This document shows, one piece after another, positions 1 to 7,690 of a DNA stretch of 19,153 nt. The notes under the pieces are model-generated. The model saw only the letters and a program-made list of their open reading frames with translations. It made no database searches and was not told the origin of the DNA. Made by a program: the position numbers and the translations under genes. Origin of the DNA: an uncultured Alistipes sp. (GTDB taxonomy: Bacteria > Bacteroidota > Bacteroidia > Bacteroidales > Rikenellaceae). The stretch lies in contig CAJGDC010000040.1 of NCBI GenBank assembly GCA_904502005.1, positions 1-19,153 of the forward strand. Reading direction: 5' to 3'. Numbering within the stretch: the first letter of the stretch is position 1; each line of letters begins with the position of its first letter.

Positions 1-1040
1 GCCCATCTCGTGGTGTTAGCCGTCGTGAGATTGGTCACGGAAACCTTGCTTGGCGTGCTCTTAAGCCTATGGTACCTGTTGGTGAGCAGAATCCATACAC
101 TGTTCGTGTAGTTTCAGATATCCTTGAGTCTAACGGCTCATCATCTATGGCTACTGTTTGCGCAGGTTGTATGGCTCTTATGGATGCTGGTGTTAAGATT
201 AAGAAGCCGGTATCTGGTATCGCTATGGGTCTTATCTCTGACAGCGCTACTGGCCGTTGGGCAGTACTTTCAGATATTCTCGGTGATGAGGACCACCTCG
301 GTGATATGGACTTCAAGGTTACAGGTACCCGTGATGGTATTACTGCAACTCAGATGGATATCAAGGTTGACGGTCTTAGCTATGAGGTTCTTGCAAAGGC
401 ACTTGAGCAGGCTCGTCAGGGTCGACTCCACATCCTTGACAAGATTTGCGAGACTATTGCTGAGCCACGCGAGGATTACAAGCCATTTGTTCCACGCATT
501 GAGCAGATTCTTATCGACAAGGACTTCATCGGTGCAGTTATCGGTCCTGGTGGTAAGGTAATTCAGGAGATTCAGAAGACTACAGGTACAACTATCACTA
601 TTACCGAGACTGAGAAGAACGGTGTAGTAGATGTATTTGGTCCAGATAAGGCAGCTATTGATGCAGCTATGGCTCGCATTAAGGGTATCGTTGCTGTCCC
701 AGAGGTTGGCGAGCAGTATAATGGTACAATCAAGTCTATCGTTGCATTTGGTGCATTCGTAGAGATTCTTCCTGGTAAGGAGGCTCTGCTCCACATCTCA
801 GAGATTGACTACCGTCGCTTTGAGACTATGGAGGAGACCGGTCTTAAGGAGGGTGACAAGATTGAGGTTAAGCTTATCGGCCTTGACTCTAAGACTGGCA
901 AGCTCAAGCTCTCACACAAGGCACTTCTTCCAAAGCCAGAAGGTTGGGTAGAGCCAGAGCGTAAGCCTCGTGCTGATCGCCCAGAGCGTAAGGATAACGG
1001 CAAGGGTGAGCGCCGCGACCGTCGTCCACGCAAGGAGTAA
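1..1040 (+). CDS. pnp: Polynucleotide phosphorylase, 3' part (5' end outside window)
   Basis: This is the C-terminal half of PNPase, the phosphorolytic 3'-to-5' exoribonuclease that degrades RNA to nucleoside diphosphates. The reading frame is open from base 3, upstream of the first ATG at 69, with the family sequence RREIGHGNLAWRAL, so the gene enters from the left. Visible parts are the second RNase PH core (SNGSSSMATVCAG, then GDMDFKVTGTRDGITA with the conserved acidic residues), a KH domain with the loop IGPGGKVIQEI, an S1 domain (NGTIKSIVAFGAFVEILPG, then ALLHISEID) and a basic Arg/Lys-rich tail after KPEGWVEPERK. Codon use is strongly biased to GGT, CGT and AAG, as expected for high expression. 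It ends with TAA followed directly by a strong terminator. The assignment is certain; only the N-terminal part is missing. Confidence 0.97.
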   Translation, partial: PSRGVSRREIGHGNLAWRALKPMVPVGEQNPYTVRVVSDILESNGSSSMATVCAGCMALMDAGVKIKKPVSGIAMGLISDSATGRWAVLSDILGDEDHLGDMDFKVTGTRDGITATQMDIKVDGLSYEVLAKALEQARQGRLHILDKICETIAEPREDYKPFVPRIEQILIDKDFIGAVIGPGGKVIQEIQKTTGTTITITETEKNGVVDVFGPDKAAIDAAMARIKGIVAVPEVGEQYNGTIKSIVAFGAFVEILPGKEALLHISEIDYRRFETMEETGLKEGDKIEVKLIGLDSKTGKLKLSHKALLPKPEGWVEPERKPRADRPERKDNGKGERRDRRPRKE

Positions 1041-1058
1041 ACTATAAAATAGTTCAAC

Positions 1059-1100
1059 AAAAGTGGGTGACTAAAAAGTAAAATAGTCACCCACTTTTTG
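1059..1100. terminator. Bidirectional rho-independent terminator after pnp
   Basis: A 14-bp perfect stem (1059-1072 with 1085-1098, core AGTGGGTGACT/AGTCACCCACT) closes a 12-base A-rich loop. It is bordered by A on the left and T on the right, so it can terminate pnp on the plus strand and the leftward MATE-end transcript on the minus strand. It begins 19 bases after the pnp stop codon. Confidence 0.9.
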
Positions 1101-1104
1101 TTCC

Positions 1105-1224
1105 GAGGTTGAATAAAAAGATGTATTTTTAGGCTTGCGAAGCCCGAAAAAGCGGAGTTTACTTGGCGTAAATGAGCATTTTGAGGGCGAGCATAACGAC
1201 AAAATACACTTTTTATTCAGCCTC
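1105..1224. repeat. Inverted-repeat element between convergent genes
   Basis: The ends 1105-1129 and 1201-1224 are inverted copies of each other over about 24 bp, with one substitution (T/C) and one extra base. Inside are two smaller hairpins: GGCTT-GCG-AAGCC at 1132-1144 and TTTAC-TTGGC-GTAAA at 1158-1172. There is no open reading frame of note and no clear target-site duplication outside the arms. The layout suits a non-coding palindromic repeat (MITE- or REP-like) or a structured transcript end. Whether it is repeated elsewhere in the genome cannot be seen from this window. Confidence 0.7.
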
Positions 1225-1245
1225 TTTTGTTTGATATAATTGCAA

Positions 1246-2655
1246 TTACTTCAGTCGTTTAAGTTCCCTAACAAGAAGAATAGTCGCCAGGGTTATTGAT
1301 GCACAGTCGGCAATAGGCATTGATACCCATACGCCCATTGCTCCATAGAATCGTGGGATTATCCATAGCAGTGGCAGCAAGAATAGCATCTGACGGGTCA
1401 TAGAGACAAAGATGGCGAGCTTAGCATGTCCGATATACTGGAAGAATGCCGCTGCGACAATCTGAAAACCGACAAGTGGGAACATAATCACTATATTTCT
1501 CATAGCCTGCGATGCTGCTGCAATCATCAGACCCTCATCACCACCCTTTGCAGAGTCTACGAACATTGCCGCGATACCCTCCGGGAAGAGTTGGCACGCC
1601 AAGAAGCCCAATGTAGATATTGTCACTCCGCAGCCAATAGTCATATAGAGAGCCTTACGCACGCGGTCAAACTGCTTTGCACCATAATTAAATCCCACAA
1701 TAGGCTGCATACCCTGATTAAGTCCCTGGATAACCATTATCAGCAGCATTACCACCCTATTGGCAATTCCATAGGCTCCAACATATATATCCGCCGAGGC
1801 ATGCGTGGTCTGCACTACATCATGCACACCCGTACCACCATATTTAAGCAGAGCGGTATTGACAAAGGCTGCCACCATAGAGGCGCAGATATTGACCATA
1901 AATGGAGCGAGGCCGATAGAGATAATTGCCTTGATAATCTTCCAATCAAAGACAAAGGCTGCACGGCGAAAGCGCACAAAAGAGCTCTTTTGACAGAAGT
2001 GTGAGCATGCAATGATAAACGATATTGCCTGAGAGATTACCGTTGCCAAAGCCGAGCCTTTGATACCCCAACCAAACTTAAAGATAAAGAGTGGATTGAG
2101 AATAAGATTCATAGCCACAGCAGTAAGAATTATTCGCATAGATTTCTGCGGATAACCAGACGCACGAATCTGCTCATTAAGGCCCAAATACATATGTTGC
2201 GTCATATTTCCCAAAAGGATAATACGCATAAAGTCACGAGCATAGTCTATAGTCTCTGCCGAGGCATTTCCGCCACTAAAGAGTTGAAGTATAGGATCTA
2301 AGAATGTGAGCATTACTGCCATTAGCGCAAATCCGAGAACAAGATTCAGCATAACGGCATTGGCAAGGGTCTTCTCTGCCGCCTGCATATTTCCCTCGCC
2401 CAAGCGTATAGACATTCTTGCCGCAGCGCCCACGCCCACCATTGCACCAAAGGCTGCCGCAATATTCATTATCGGCATAGTTATTGCCATACCAGCTATA
2501 GCAGCGCCACCCACACCGTGACCGACAAAAATCGAGTCTATAATATGGTAGATGGAGTTAGAGGCCATAGCAATTATAGCCGGTGCTGCATAACGCCAGA
2601 GCAATGAACCTATATTATCAGTTCCTAAAGATAGTGTATTTGAAACCTTTGCCAT
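1246..2655 (-). CDS. MATE-family multidrug/toxin efflux transporter
   Basis: A 469-residue, very hydrophobic protein with the two-fold six-helix layout of MATE (NorM/DinF-like) exporters, which use a Na+ or H+ gradient to export cationic or aromatic compounds across the inner membrane. Family features are the N-terminal PAIIAMASNSIYHIIDSIFVG with the following GGAAIAGMAITMPI, the mid-protein LILNPLFIFKFGWGIKGSA, and the C-terminal-half RVVMLLIMVIQGLNQGMQPIVGFNYGA, which matches the second repeat signature. The length is normal for the family (about 450-470). The start ATG at 2655 is preceded by a TATATTTG promoter element. It is the last gene of the leftward block, 22 bases after the phosphopantetheinyl transferase, so it may be both co-transcribed and separately transcribed. 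The substrate cannot be predicted. Confidence 0.93.
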   Translation of the reverse strand: MAKVSNTLSLGTDNIGSLLWRYAAPAIIAMASNSIYHIIDSIFVGHGVGGAAIAGMAITMPIMNIAAAFGAMVGVGAAARMSIRLGEGNMQAAEKTLANAVMLNLVLGFALMAVMLTFLDPILQLFSGGNASAETIDYARDFMRIILLGNMTQHMYLGLNEQIRASGYPQKSMRIILTAVAMNLILNPLFIFKFGWGIKGSALATVISQAISFIIACSHFCQKSSFVRFRRAAFVFDWKIIKAIISIGLAPFMVNICASMVAAFVNTALLKYGGTGVHDVVQTTHASADIYVGAYGIANRVVMLLIMVIQGLNQGMQPIVGFNYGAKQFDRVRKALYMTIGCGVTISTLGFLACQLFPEGIAAMFVDSAKGGDEGLMIAAASQAMRNIVIMFPLVGFQIVAAAFFQYIGHAKLAIFVSMTRQMLFLLPLLWIIPRFYGAMGVWVSMPIADCASITLATILLVRELKRLK

Positions 2656-2663
2656 TCAGTGTG

Positions 2664-2698
2664 CAAATATACCTATTTTATATTATATATACCACAAA
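2664..2698 (-). promoter_or_regulatory. Candidate promoter for the MATE gene
   Basis: On the minus strand TATATTTG (2671-2664) matches the Bacteroidota -7 consensus TAnnTTTG and lies 8 bases before the ATG. A TTTG (2698-2695) lies 23 bp further upstream, longer than the usual 19-21, so the -33 match is weak. The site overlaps the 3' end of the phosphopantetheinyl transferase gene. Confidence 0.5.
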
Positions 2699-3241
2699 GT
2701 GCTCCTCTCGCTCCTCTATCATTAAAGTAGCACTTTGCATCCTATTATCCGCAACGGTAACCCTACCGGATGCTATGTCTAGCTCAACAACTTCAATATC
2801 GGTAAGCATAGATAGCGACCTATCTTGACGAAGCTTGTAGTAGCACTCACGCGCAGACCACAGAGCGACAAGTTCCTCTGGTCTGTTGCATAGCTTACGC
2901 TCATCTGGGGTGATAAATCTCTCTGAGATACGCTCCACATCCCTATCCTTTCGCTCCACATCCACCGCACACGCTCTGTCAGATAGCACTACTGCCACAC
3001 AATCTGCTGTATGCGACACGCCTATATTCAGAGTACTACCGACTATTTGTGGTGCGCCAACATGGTTATATACAATCTCGGGTAGATAACCTATATAATC
3101 TGCCACCATCGCTCGCCATGTCAGATACTCCGCCCTGCGTGCAGTGGTAAAGTTCTGTGAGCGCAGTAAATCAACCTCCGCGACCTTCCCTTCGCACTGC
3201 TGAACTGTAAGCGGTGCCGATAGCAAAAGAGTACTACTCAT
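2678..3241 (-). CDS. 4'-phosphopantetheinyl transferase superfamily protein
   Basis: A 187-residue protein with Sfp/AcpT-type motifs. These enzymes transfer 4'-phosphopantetheine from CoA to a serine of carrier proteins. Seen are the His/Ser segment NIGVSHTADCVAVVL (about 72-86), the Mg2+-binding AVDVE (92-96) and WSARECYYKL (128-137). The last corresponds to the family WxxKExxxK, with Arg in place of the first Lys, a change that still leaves the catalytic Glu. The chosen ATG at 3241 overlaps the end of gldE by 8 bases and suggests translational coupling. A TTG at 3253 in the same frame would add four residues and is less likely. The carrier protein served (fatty-acid ACP or another) cannot be told from here. 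A gldE-PPTase pairing is common in Bacteroidota. Confidence 0.85.
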   Translation of the reverse strand: MSSTLLLSAPLTVQQCEGKVAEVDLLRSQNFTTARRAEYLTWRAMVADYIGYLPEIVYNHVGAPQIVGSTLNIGVSHTADCVAVVLSDRACAVDVERKDRDVERISERFITPDERKLCNRPEELVALWSARECYYKLRQDRSLSMLTDIEVVELDIASGRVTVADNRMQSATLMIEEREEHFVVYII

Positions 3242-4508
3242 TATCTGGGACAATTACCTTAATTTTATCTATGCGATGTCCCTCAACGGCTGTGACAATA
3301 AAACGGATAGAGTGAGAGGTTATCTGCTCGCCCTTTTTTAGGAAGTTTCGCTTAAGCTCAAGCAGTAAACCCGCTATCGTCTCTGCACGCCCCTGAACAT
3401 CCTCAAAGAGCGAATCATCAAGTTGCAACACTCGCAGCATATCTACAATATGGGTTTTACCATCAAAGATATATGTGTTGTTGTCTATACGCTCATAGAA
3501 GCTCTCATCAATATCGCTCTCGTCAGATATTTCACCTACTACCTCCTCAAGAATATCCTCCAGGCTCACTAATCCCTGCGTCGCACCATACTCATCTACA
3601 ACAATTGCCATATGCACCTTATCATGGCGGAAATCCTCCAACAAATCTGTAATCTGCTTGTGCATCGGCACAATATACGGCTCACGAATAAGGCTCTGCC
3701 AACCAAAATCATCACCACGATTGGCATGCTCAATAAGGTCCTTGACAAAGAGTGTACCCTTAATATTGTCAATACTATCAGAGTAGACAGGCAGACGAGA
3801 GTAGCCTGCCGAGGTTATTATCTGCTTTACCTCACTAAAGGTCATTGTCTGCTCAACACCCACAATATCCATACGTGGGCGCATAATCTGCTCCACCTCT
3901 CGCGAGGCGAAGTTGACAATTCCAGAAAGTATTCTCTGCTCCTGAGTTGATGCTGTGTGGGTCATATCAACCGCATCGGCAAGATCTTCAATAGATATCT
4001 CACCACTTCGCTGTGCCAGGCGGTCGCTGACAACGGTCGAGGTCTTTACAAGAGCAATGCTCAGCGGGTATGCTATCCATCTGAGCACCATCAGCGGCTG
4101 AGCAAACATTAGTGCCACACGCATCGTTGAGCCCTGAGCAAAGACCTTTGGCAGCACCTCTCCAAAGAGCAGCAACAAGAAGGTTACAATAACAGTATGG
4201 AACAAAAAGCTCCACGAGCCAAAGTTAAAGAGTGTGTTTAATATCTGAGTTGATAGCACAACTGTTCCGATATTGACCAAATTATTCACCACAAGTATTG
4301 TTGCAAGTAGCATATCGGGGTTATCGAGCAGCTTGGCCGCCGAATCTGTAGCCACCGAGCCTCCGCGCTTTATGCGACGCAACTCAGCGGGCGTGAGCGA
4401 AAAATATGCCACCTCCGACGAGGACATCATAGCTGACAAAAGCAGCAGCACAATATCTCCCGCAACTAAAAACAACACCTTTGGGTCAAAACCTAAATAC
4501 TCTATCAT
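3234..4508 (-). CDS. gldE: GldE-like CNNM/CorC-type membrane protein
   Basis: A 424-residue membrane protein with a DUF21/CNNM transmembrane domain (hydrophobic segments about 11-29, 67-90, 100-122, 131-155), then a pair of CBS domains (about 205-325, including MRPRMDIVGV and the second-CBS segment AIVVDEYGATQGLVSLEDIL), and a C-terminal CorC_HlyC domain (about 338-421). Homologues are called GldE in Bacteroidota. GldE supports gliding in Flavobacterium, but the family is also kept in non-gliding members, where a role in divalent-cation transport or envelope homeostasis is more likely. The ATG lies 2 bases after the ftsZ stop codon, and the 3' end overlaps the phosphopantetheinyl transferase start. 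The family is certain; the gliding role is not implied here, since no other gld genes are present. Confidence 0.85.
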   Translation of the reverse strand: MIEYLGFDPKVLFLVAGDIVLLLLSAMMSSSEVAYFSLTPAELRRIKRGGSVATDSAAKLLDNPDMLLATILVVNNLVNIGTVVLSTQILNTLFNFGSWSFLFHTVIVTFLLLLFGEVLPKVFAQGSTMRVALMFAQPLMVLRWIAYPLSIALVKTSTVVSDRLAQRSGEISIEDLADAVDMTHTASTQEQRILSGIVNFASREVEQIMRPRMDIVGVEQTMTFSEVKQIITSAGYSRLPVYSDSIDNIKGTLFVKDLIEHANRGDDFGWQSLIREPYIVPMHKQITDLLEDFRHDKVHMAIVVDEYGATQGLVSLEDILEEVVGEISDESDIDESFYERIDNNTYIFDGKTHIVDMLRVLQLDDSLFEDVQGRAETIAGLLLELKRNFLKKGEQITSHSIRFIVTAVEGHRIDKIKVIVPDNE

Positions 4509-4510
4509 TG

Positions 4511-6208
4511 TTAAAAGTCAAATGCTTGTTGTGCGCTACTACCCTTCTGGTCATCTGGTTGAATAGTATCAGCCACCTGGTCACTTACCACCTGCGAGCC
4601 GTCAATCTTTACATAGACCTTCTTACCTTTAATCTCGTTCAAGAGCATCATTCCACGACGAGACTTATATGCAGGAGTGTTGCGATCTAACTGATATGTC
4701 CCACTCAATGCTTGCGGAGGTATCGGTTTTGGTGTAACGCGCTCTGGAATTGGCACCCTCCAAGGCTCCGCTACCGCAGGCTCAACTACTGGCTGAACTG
4801 GCTGCTGTGGTTGCACAGGTTGCACAGGCTGCGCTGGCTGTACTGGTTTTGGTTCAGCGGGCTTAACAGTCGGCTGCACTGGCTGTACCGGTGCAGGAGC
4901 CGGCTCAATCGGTTTTGGCTGAACTGGCTTTGGCTCTGCAGGCTGAGCTGGCTTTGGTGGCTGAGTTACTGGCGTAGCAGGTTTTACCACTGGCTCAGCT
5001 ACTGGTGTAGGCTGAGTAATCTTTTGCGTTGGTGTTGGTGGCGTAACTGGCTGCACGGGTTGTGTTGGTGCTGCCGGTTTCTGAGGCTCCACGACAATAG
5101 TGATTGGAGGGGTAGGCTGAACCGGCTCAGGGGTTGGAGCCACCTCCTTAGTCTCCAGGCTAAGGTCCAGTTTACCGCCAAAGGCCTCGTGATAGTAGCT
5201 ATCTGCGTGGAAGCCGGTAACCACGATAATAATCTCAATCTTATCCTCCAGTTCGGGCTTGATGCTTGTACCCCAGATGATATTCACCGGTACGCGGTCG
5301 CCATTATTATCTTTACCTGCGGCGATTTGCTGAATATGGTCAAGCGCCTTATTGACCTCCTTCATCTTAAGTCCATCAGGCGAAGAGGTCGCAAAATTCA
5401 CAAGCACCTCCTTCGCACCCTCAACTGGTACATTGCCAAAGAGTGGCGAGAGTACCGCGTGGTCAATAGCGTTGATAACTCGATTATCACCCGCCTCAGA
5501 TGCCATACCCATAACGGCATAGTGGCTATTGCGCACAACCTTGCAGACATCGGAGATATCGACACTCACAAGGTCAGACTGAGTAAGCGCAATTTCAGCA
5601 ATACCCTTTGCCGCATAGGCAACAACATCGTTTGCCATATTAAATGCGTCGTGCACAGAGCGGTCATCACATAGGCTGATGATAGTCTCATTGCGGATAA
5701 TGATAAAGGTATCGACAAAGTCCTGCATTATTCTGATACCATTCATCGCCTGCTCAAAGCGGTGGTTACCCTCATTAACCGACGGAGTGGTTAGAATGGC
5801 AATAAGCGGGATGTTGAGCGTACTAATCATCTGTGCAATGACAGGGGTAGCACCAGTACCTGTACCACCACCCATACCGGCAGTGATAAAAATCAAGTCT
5901 GGCTGGTGCTGCTTGACATACTCACGGATAATAGGCAGCGACTCCTTAGCCTTGGCCTTTCCAACCTCGGCATCGTTTCCTGCACCCTTGCCGTCGCCCA
6001 TACATATCTTCTGCGTATCACCAAGAGGGCTCTTATCCAGCGCCTTACTATCGGTATTGCAAATCATCAGATTCACACCCTTAATACTCAAGGTGTAGAT
6101 ATGGTCTACCGTGTTACCACCCGCGCCACCTACGCCGATAACCATTATCTTGGCAGGAATGCCGTGAGCTGTAACTTTACTACTCTTAAATTCACTATAC
6201 AGTCCCAT
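4511..6208 (-). CDS. ftsZ: Cell division GTPase FtsZ, long proline-rich linker form
   Basis: Tubulin-like GTPase that polymerises into the Z-ring. The Rossmann glycine loop IGVGGAGGN is at 24-32 and the tubulin signature GGGTGTG at 113-119. The NEG...R segment is at 145-150 and the T7-loop segment DLVSVDISD at 212-220. The two catalytic aspartates (217, 220) are kept, but the usual Asn of NxDxxD is Ser215. The loop before AGNDAEVG is about four residues shorter than in E. coli FtsZ. Residues 356-500 form a Pro/Gln/Val/Lys linker, much longer than the roughly 50-residue linker of E. coli. A conserved-tail-like NTPAYKSRRG (510-519) is followed by about 46 more residues ending AFDF. Total length 565 is well above the usual 380-450. 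It lies 30 bases after ftsA, with no clear Shine-Dalgarno. Confidence 0.96.
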   Translation of the reverse strand: MGLYSEFKSSKVTAHGIPAKIMVIGVGGAGGNTVDHIYTLSIKGVNLMICNTDSKALDKSPLGDTQKICMGDGKGAGNDAEVGKAKAKESLPIIREYVKQHQPDLIFITAGMGGGTGTGATPVIAQMISTLNIPLIAILTTPSVNEGNHRFEQAMNGIRIMQDFVDTFIIIRNETIISLCDDRSVHDAFNMANDVVAYAAKGIAEIALTQSDLVSVDISDVCKVVRNSHYAVMGMASEAGDNRVINAIDHAVLSPLFGNVPVEGAKEVLVNFATSSPDGLKMKEVNKALDHIQQIAAGKDNNGDRVPVNIIWGTSIKPELEDKIEIIIVVTGFHADSYYHEAFGGKLDLSLETKEVAPTPEPVQPTPPITIVVEPQKPAAPTQPVQPVTPPTPTQKITQPTPVAEPVVKPATPVTQPPKPAQPAEPKPVQPKPIEPAPAPVQPVQPTVKPAEPKPVQPAQPVQPVQPQQPVQPVVEPAVAEPWRVPIPERVTPKPIPPQALSGTYQLDRNTPAYKSRRGMMLLNEIKGKKVYVKIDGSQVVSDQVADTIQPDDQKGSSAQQAFDF

Positions 6209-6238
6209 TGGGAAATATCTTTACTATCTGTTAATACT

Positions 6239-7684
6239 CTACTTATCCTTATTATCATCGCCAAGAGTACGAGAGAAGAATCTCGCTACCTTGCCAAACA
6301 TTCCGCTACTCTTTCCCCTCTTAACACCATCTGCAGGGGTAGGCTCTACAGGTGTATTATCCTGCTGGGTAACTTTCGGAGTAACATCATCCTCAGCGCT
6401 CTTCTCCTCAGTAGCCACAACCGGGGTTGTCACCTTTGGCACAACGACCTTTGGCTTTGGAATAACCGGCTCGACATCCTGCTCGGTCTCAGTCTTGCTC
6501 TCCACAACATCGAGCTCACGCACATAAGAAGAGGAGAACTTTGCCGCCTGGAGCATCACTGCCACAGCAGCATGCTGACCCGGAGTAATCTCACAATCCT
6601 GAGGTTTATTGCCAATACCATAGAGCTTATCCGCCTTGCGACAAGGGCGATTGAGTTCTCGCTCAAAGAGGGCATCAATCATTGCAATAGACGACGAGCC
6701 ACCTGTAAGCACATAGCCATGCGGAATAAACTGCTCAAAGCCAGACTCAGCGACTACCTTGCTAACAATCTCGGCAATATCCATCAATCGAGCCTCTATA
6801 ACAGTCGCTATATTGCGATGAATAATATCCTTTGCACCATCCTTAATAACCTCATTATCTGCCACCTCGCTACTCATAGCCTTACCATAAAGGTGTTTGA
6901 TTTTGGTCACATTGCTCTGCGCAGGAAGTATAGACTTAAGATCTGCATCTATCAAATCTGCACCCAGTGGTAGAGAGCGGAAGTACTGCACGCGGTTATC
7001 TCTTACAATAGTAACATCTGTAACCTCGGCACCCAAGTCTACAATTACAACACCCTGCTCCGCCTCCTTTTCACTCACAAGAAGTGGATAGGTGATTGTT
7101 GGGGTGACAAAGATGTTCTGAATCTCCATTCCCAACTTATGGTGCAGACCCTTGAGATAGTTCTGCTGATTGTTCAGACCAATGGTTAGCTGATAGCGAG
7201 CCTTCAGCCAGCTACCCTGTAGCCCTGTTGGGTCAAGGGTCTGCTTTGTACCATTGACAAAGTAGCAGAGAGGCGAGAACTCCCACACACCCTCGGCACA
7301 GCTCTCTGTAGGAATCTGACCAATCAGGTGGCGGATGATATTAAGATCGTCATTACCGATAACGCCCGTGCGCTTGTTCTTCACCGGAATCATATCCTCA
7401 ACAATCACGCATCGGGTATTCACATCGCCCTGACCAAAGTAGCCCTGCTCAATCTTTATACCCAGTTCCTGCTCAAGCTCCTCCTTAGCACTCTGAATTA
7501 CAGAGCCAAGATTCTGCACCGCACTCTTAAGTGTTGTACAGATATGTCCCTGCTTAATGCTCTTCTTACTCTGCTGCACAGATATGCCCTCGATGTTTAT
7601 CAGCTCCTCGCCCTCCTCGCGCGAGCCGACAACCATCACAACATTGGCACTACCTAAATCTACTCCGACAAAATATTGTTTCAT
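6239..7684 (-). CDS. ftsA: Cell division protein FtsA
   Basis: Actin-like ATPase that tethers FtsZ filaments to the inner membrane. Motifs in order are phosphate-1 GVDLGSANV (7-15), a phosphate-2-like VIVDLGAEVTDV (213-224, lacking the GGGT of E. coli FtsA) and the adenosine motif VLTGGSSSI (325-333). The fold ends near residue 390. A charged Pro/Thr/Lys linker (about 393-458) then leads to the C-terminal amphipathic helix GMFGKVARFFSRTL (461-474), the expected membrane-targeting sequence. Length 481 exceeds E. coli FtsA (420) because of the linker. It follows ftsQ after 6 bases and precedes ftsZ, the normal order. Confidence 0.95.
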   Translation of the reverse strand: MKQYFVGVDLGSANVVMVVGSREEGEELINIEGISVQQSKKSIKQGHICTTLKSAVQNLGSVIQSAKEELEQELGIKIEQGYFGQGDVNTRCVIVEDMIPVKNKRTGVIGNDDLNIIRHLIGQIPTESCAEGVWEFSPLCYFVNGTKQTLDPTGLQGSWLKARYQLTIGLNNQQNYLKGLHHKLGMEIQNIFVTPTITYPLLVSEKEAEQGVVIVDLGAEVTDVTIVRDNRVQYFRSLPLGADLIDADLKSILPAQSNVTKIKHLYGKAMSSEVADNEVIKDGAKDIIHRNIATVIEARLMDIAEIVSKVVAESGFEQFIPHGYVLTGGSSSIAMIDALFERELNRPCRKADKLYGIGNKPQDCEITPGQHAAVAVMLQAAKFSSSYVRELDVVESKTETEQDVEPVIPKPKVVVPKVTTPVVATEEKSAEDDVTPKVTQQDNTPVEPTPADGVKRGKSSGMFGKVARFFSRTLGDDNKDK

Positions 7685-7690
7685 ATACTA

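Noticed and set aside
270..794. 174-codon minus-strand frame opposite pnp
   Set aside because: It is antisense to conserved PNPase KH and catalytic sequence; its residues show no family pattern.
3234..4508. Evidence for gliding motility from gldE
   Set aside because: GldE homologues are widespread in non-gliding Bacteroidota and no other gld or spr gene is in the window.
4730..5130. Possible DNA tandem repeat or CRISPR-like array
   Set aside because: The repetition comes from irregular Pro/Val/Gln codon units of the FtsZ linker, in frame, without fixed unit or spacers.
4712..5674. Long plus-strand frame rich in Trp, Arg and Leu opposite ftsZ
   Set aside because: It is the reverse of the ftsZ proline-rich linker and GTPase domain; its composition reflects antisense Pro/Gln codons and it has no promoter, start context or family motif.
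5906..6973. 355-codon plus-strand frame across ftsZ and ftsA
   Set aside because: It lies antisense to two well-supported genes and their junction and shows no recognisable domain.
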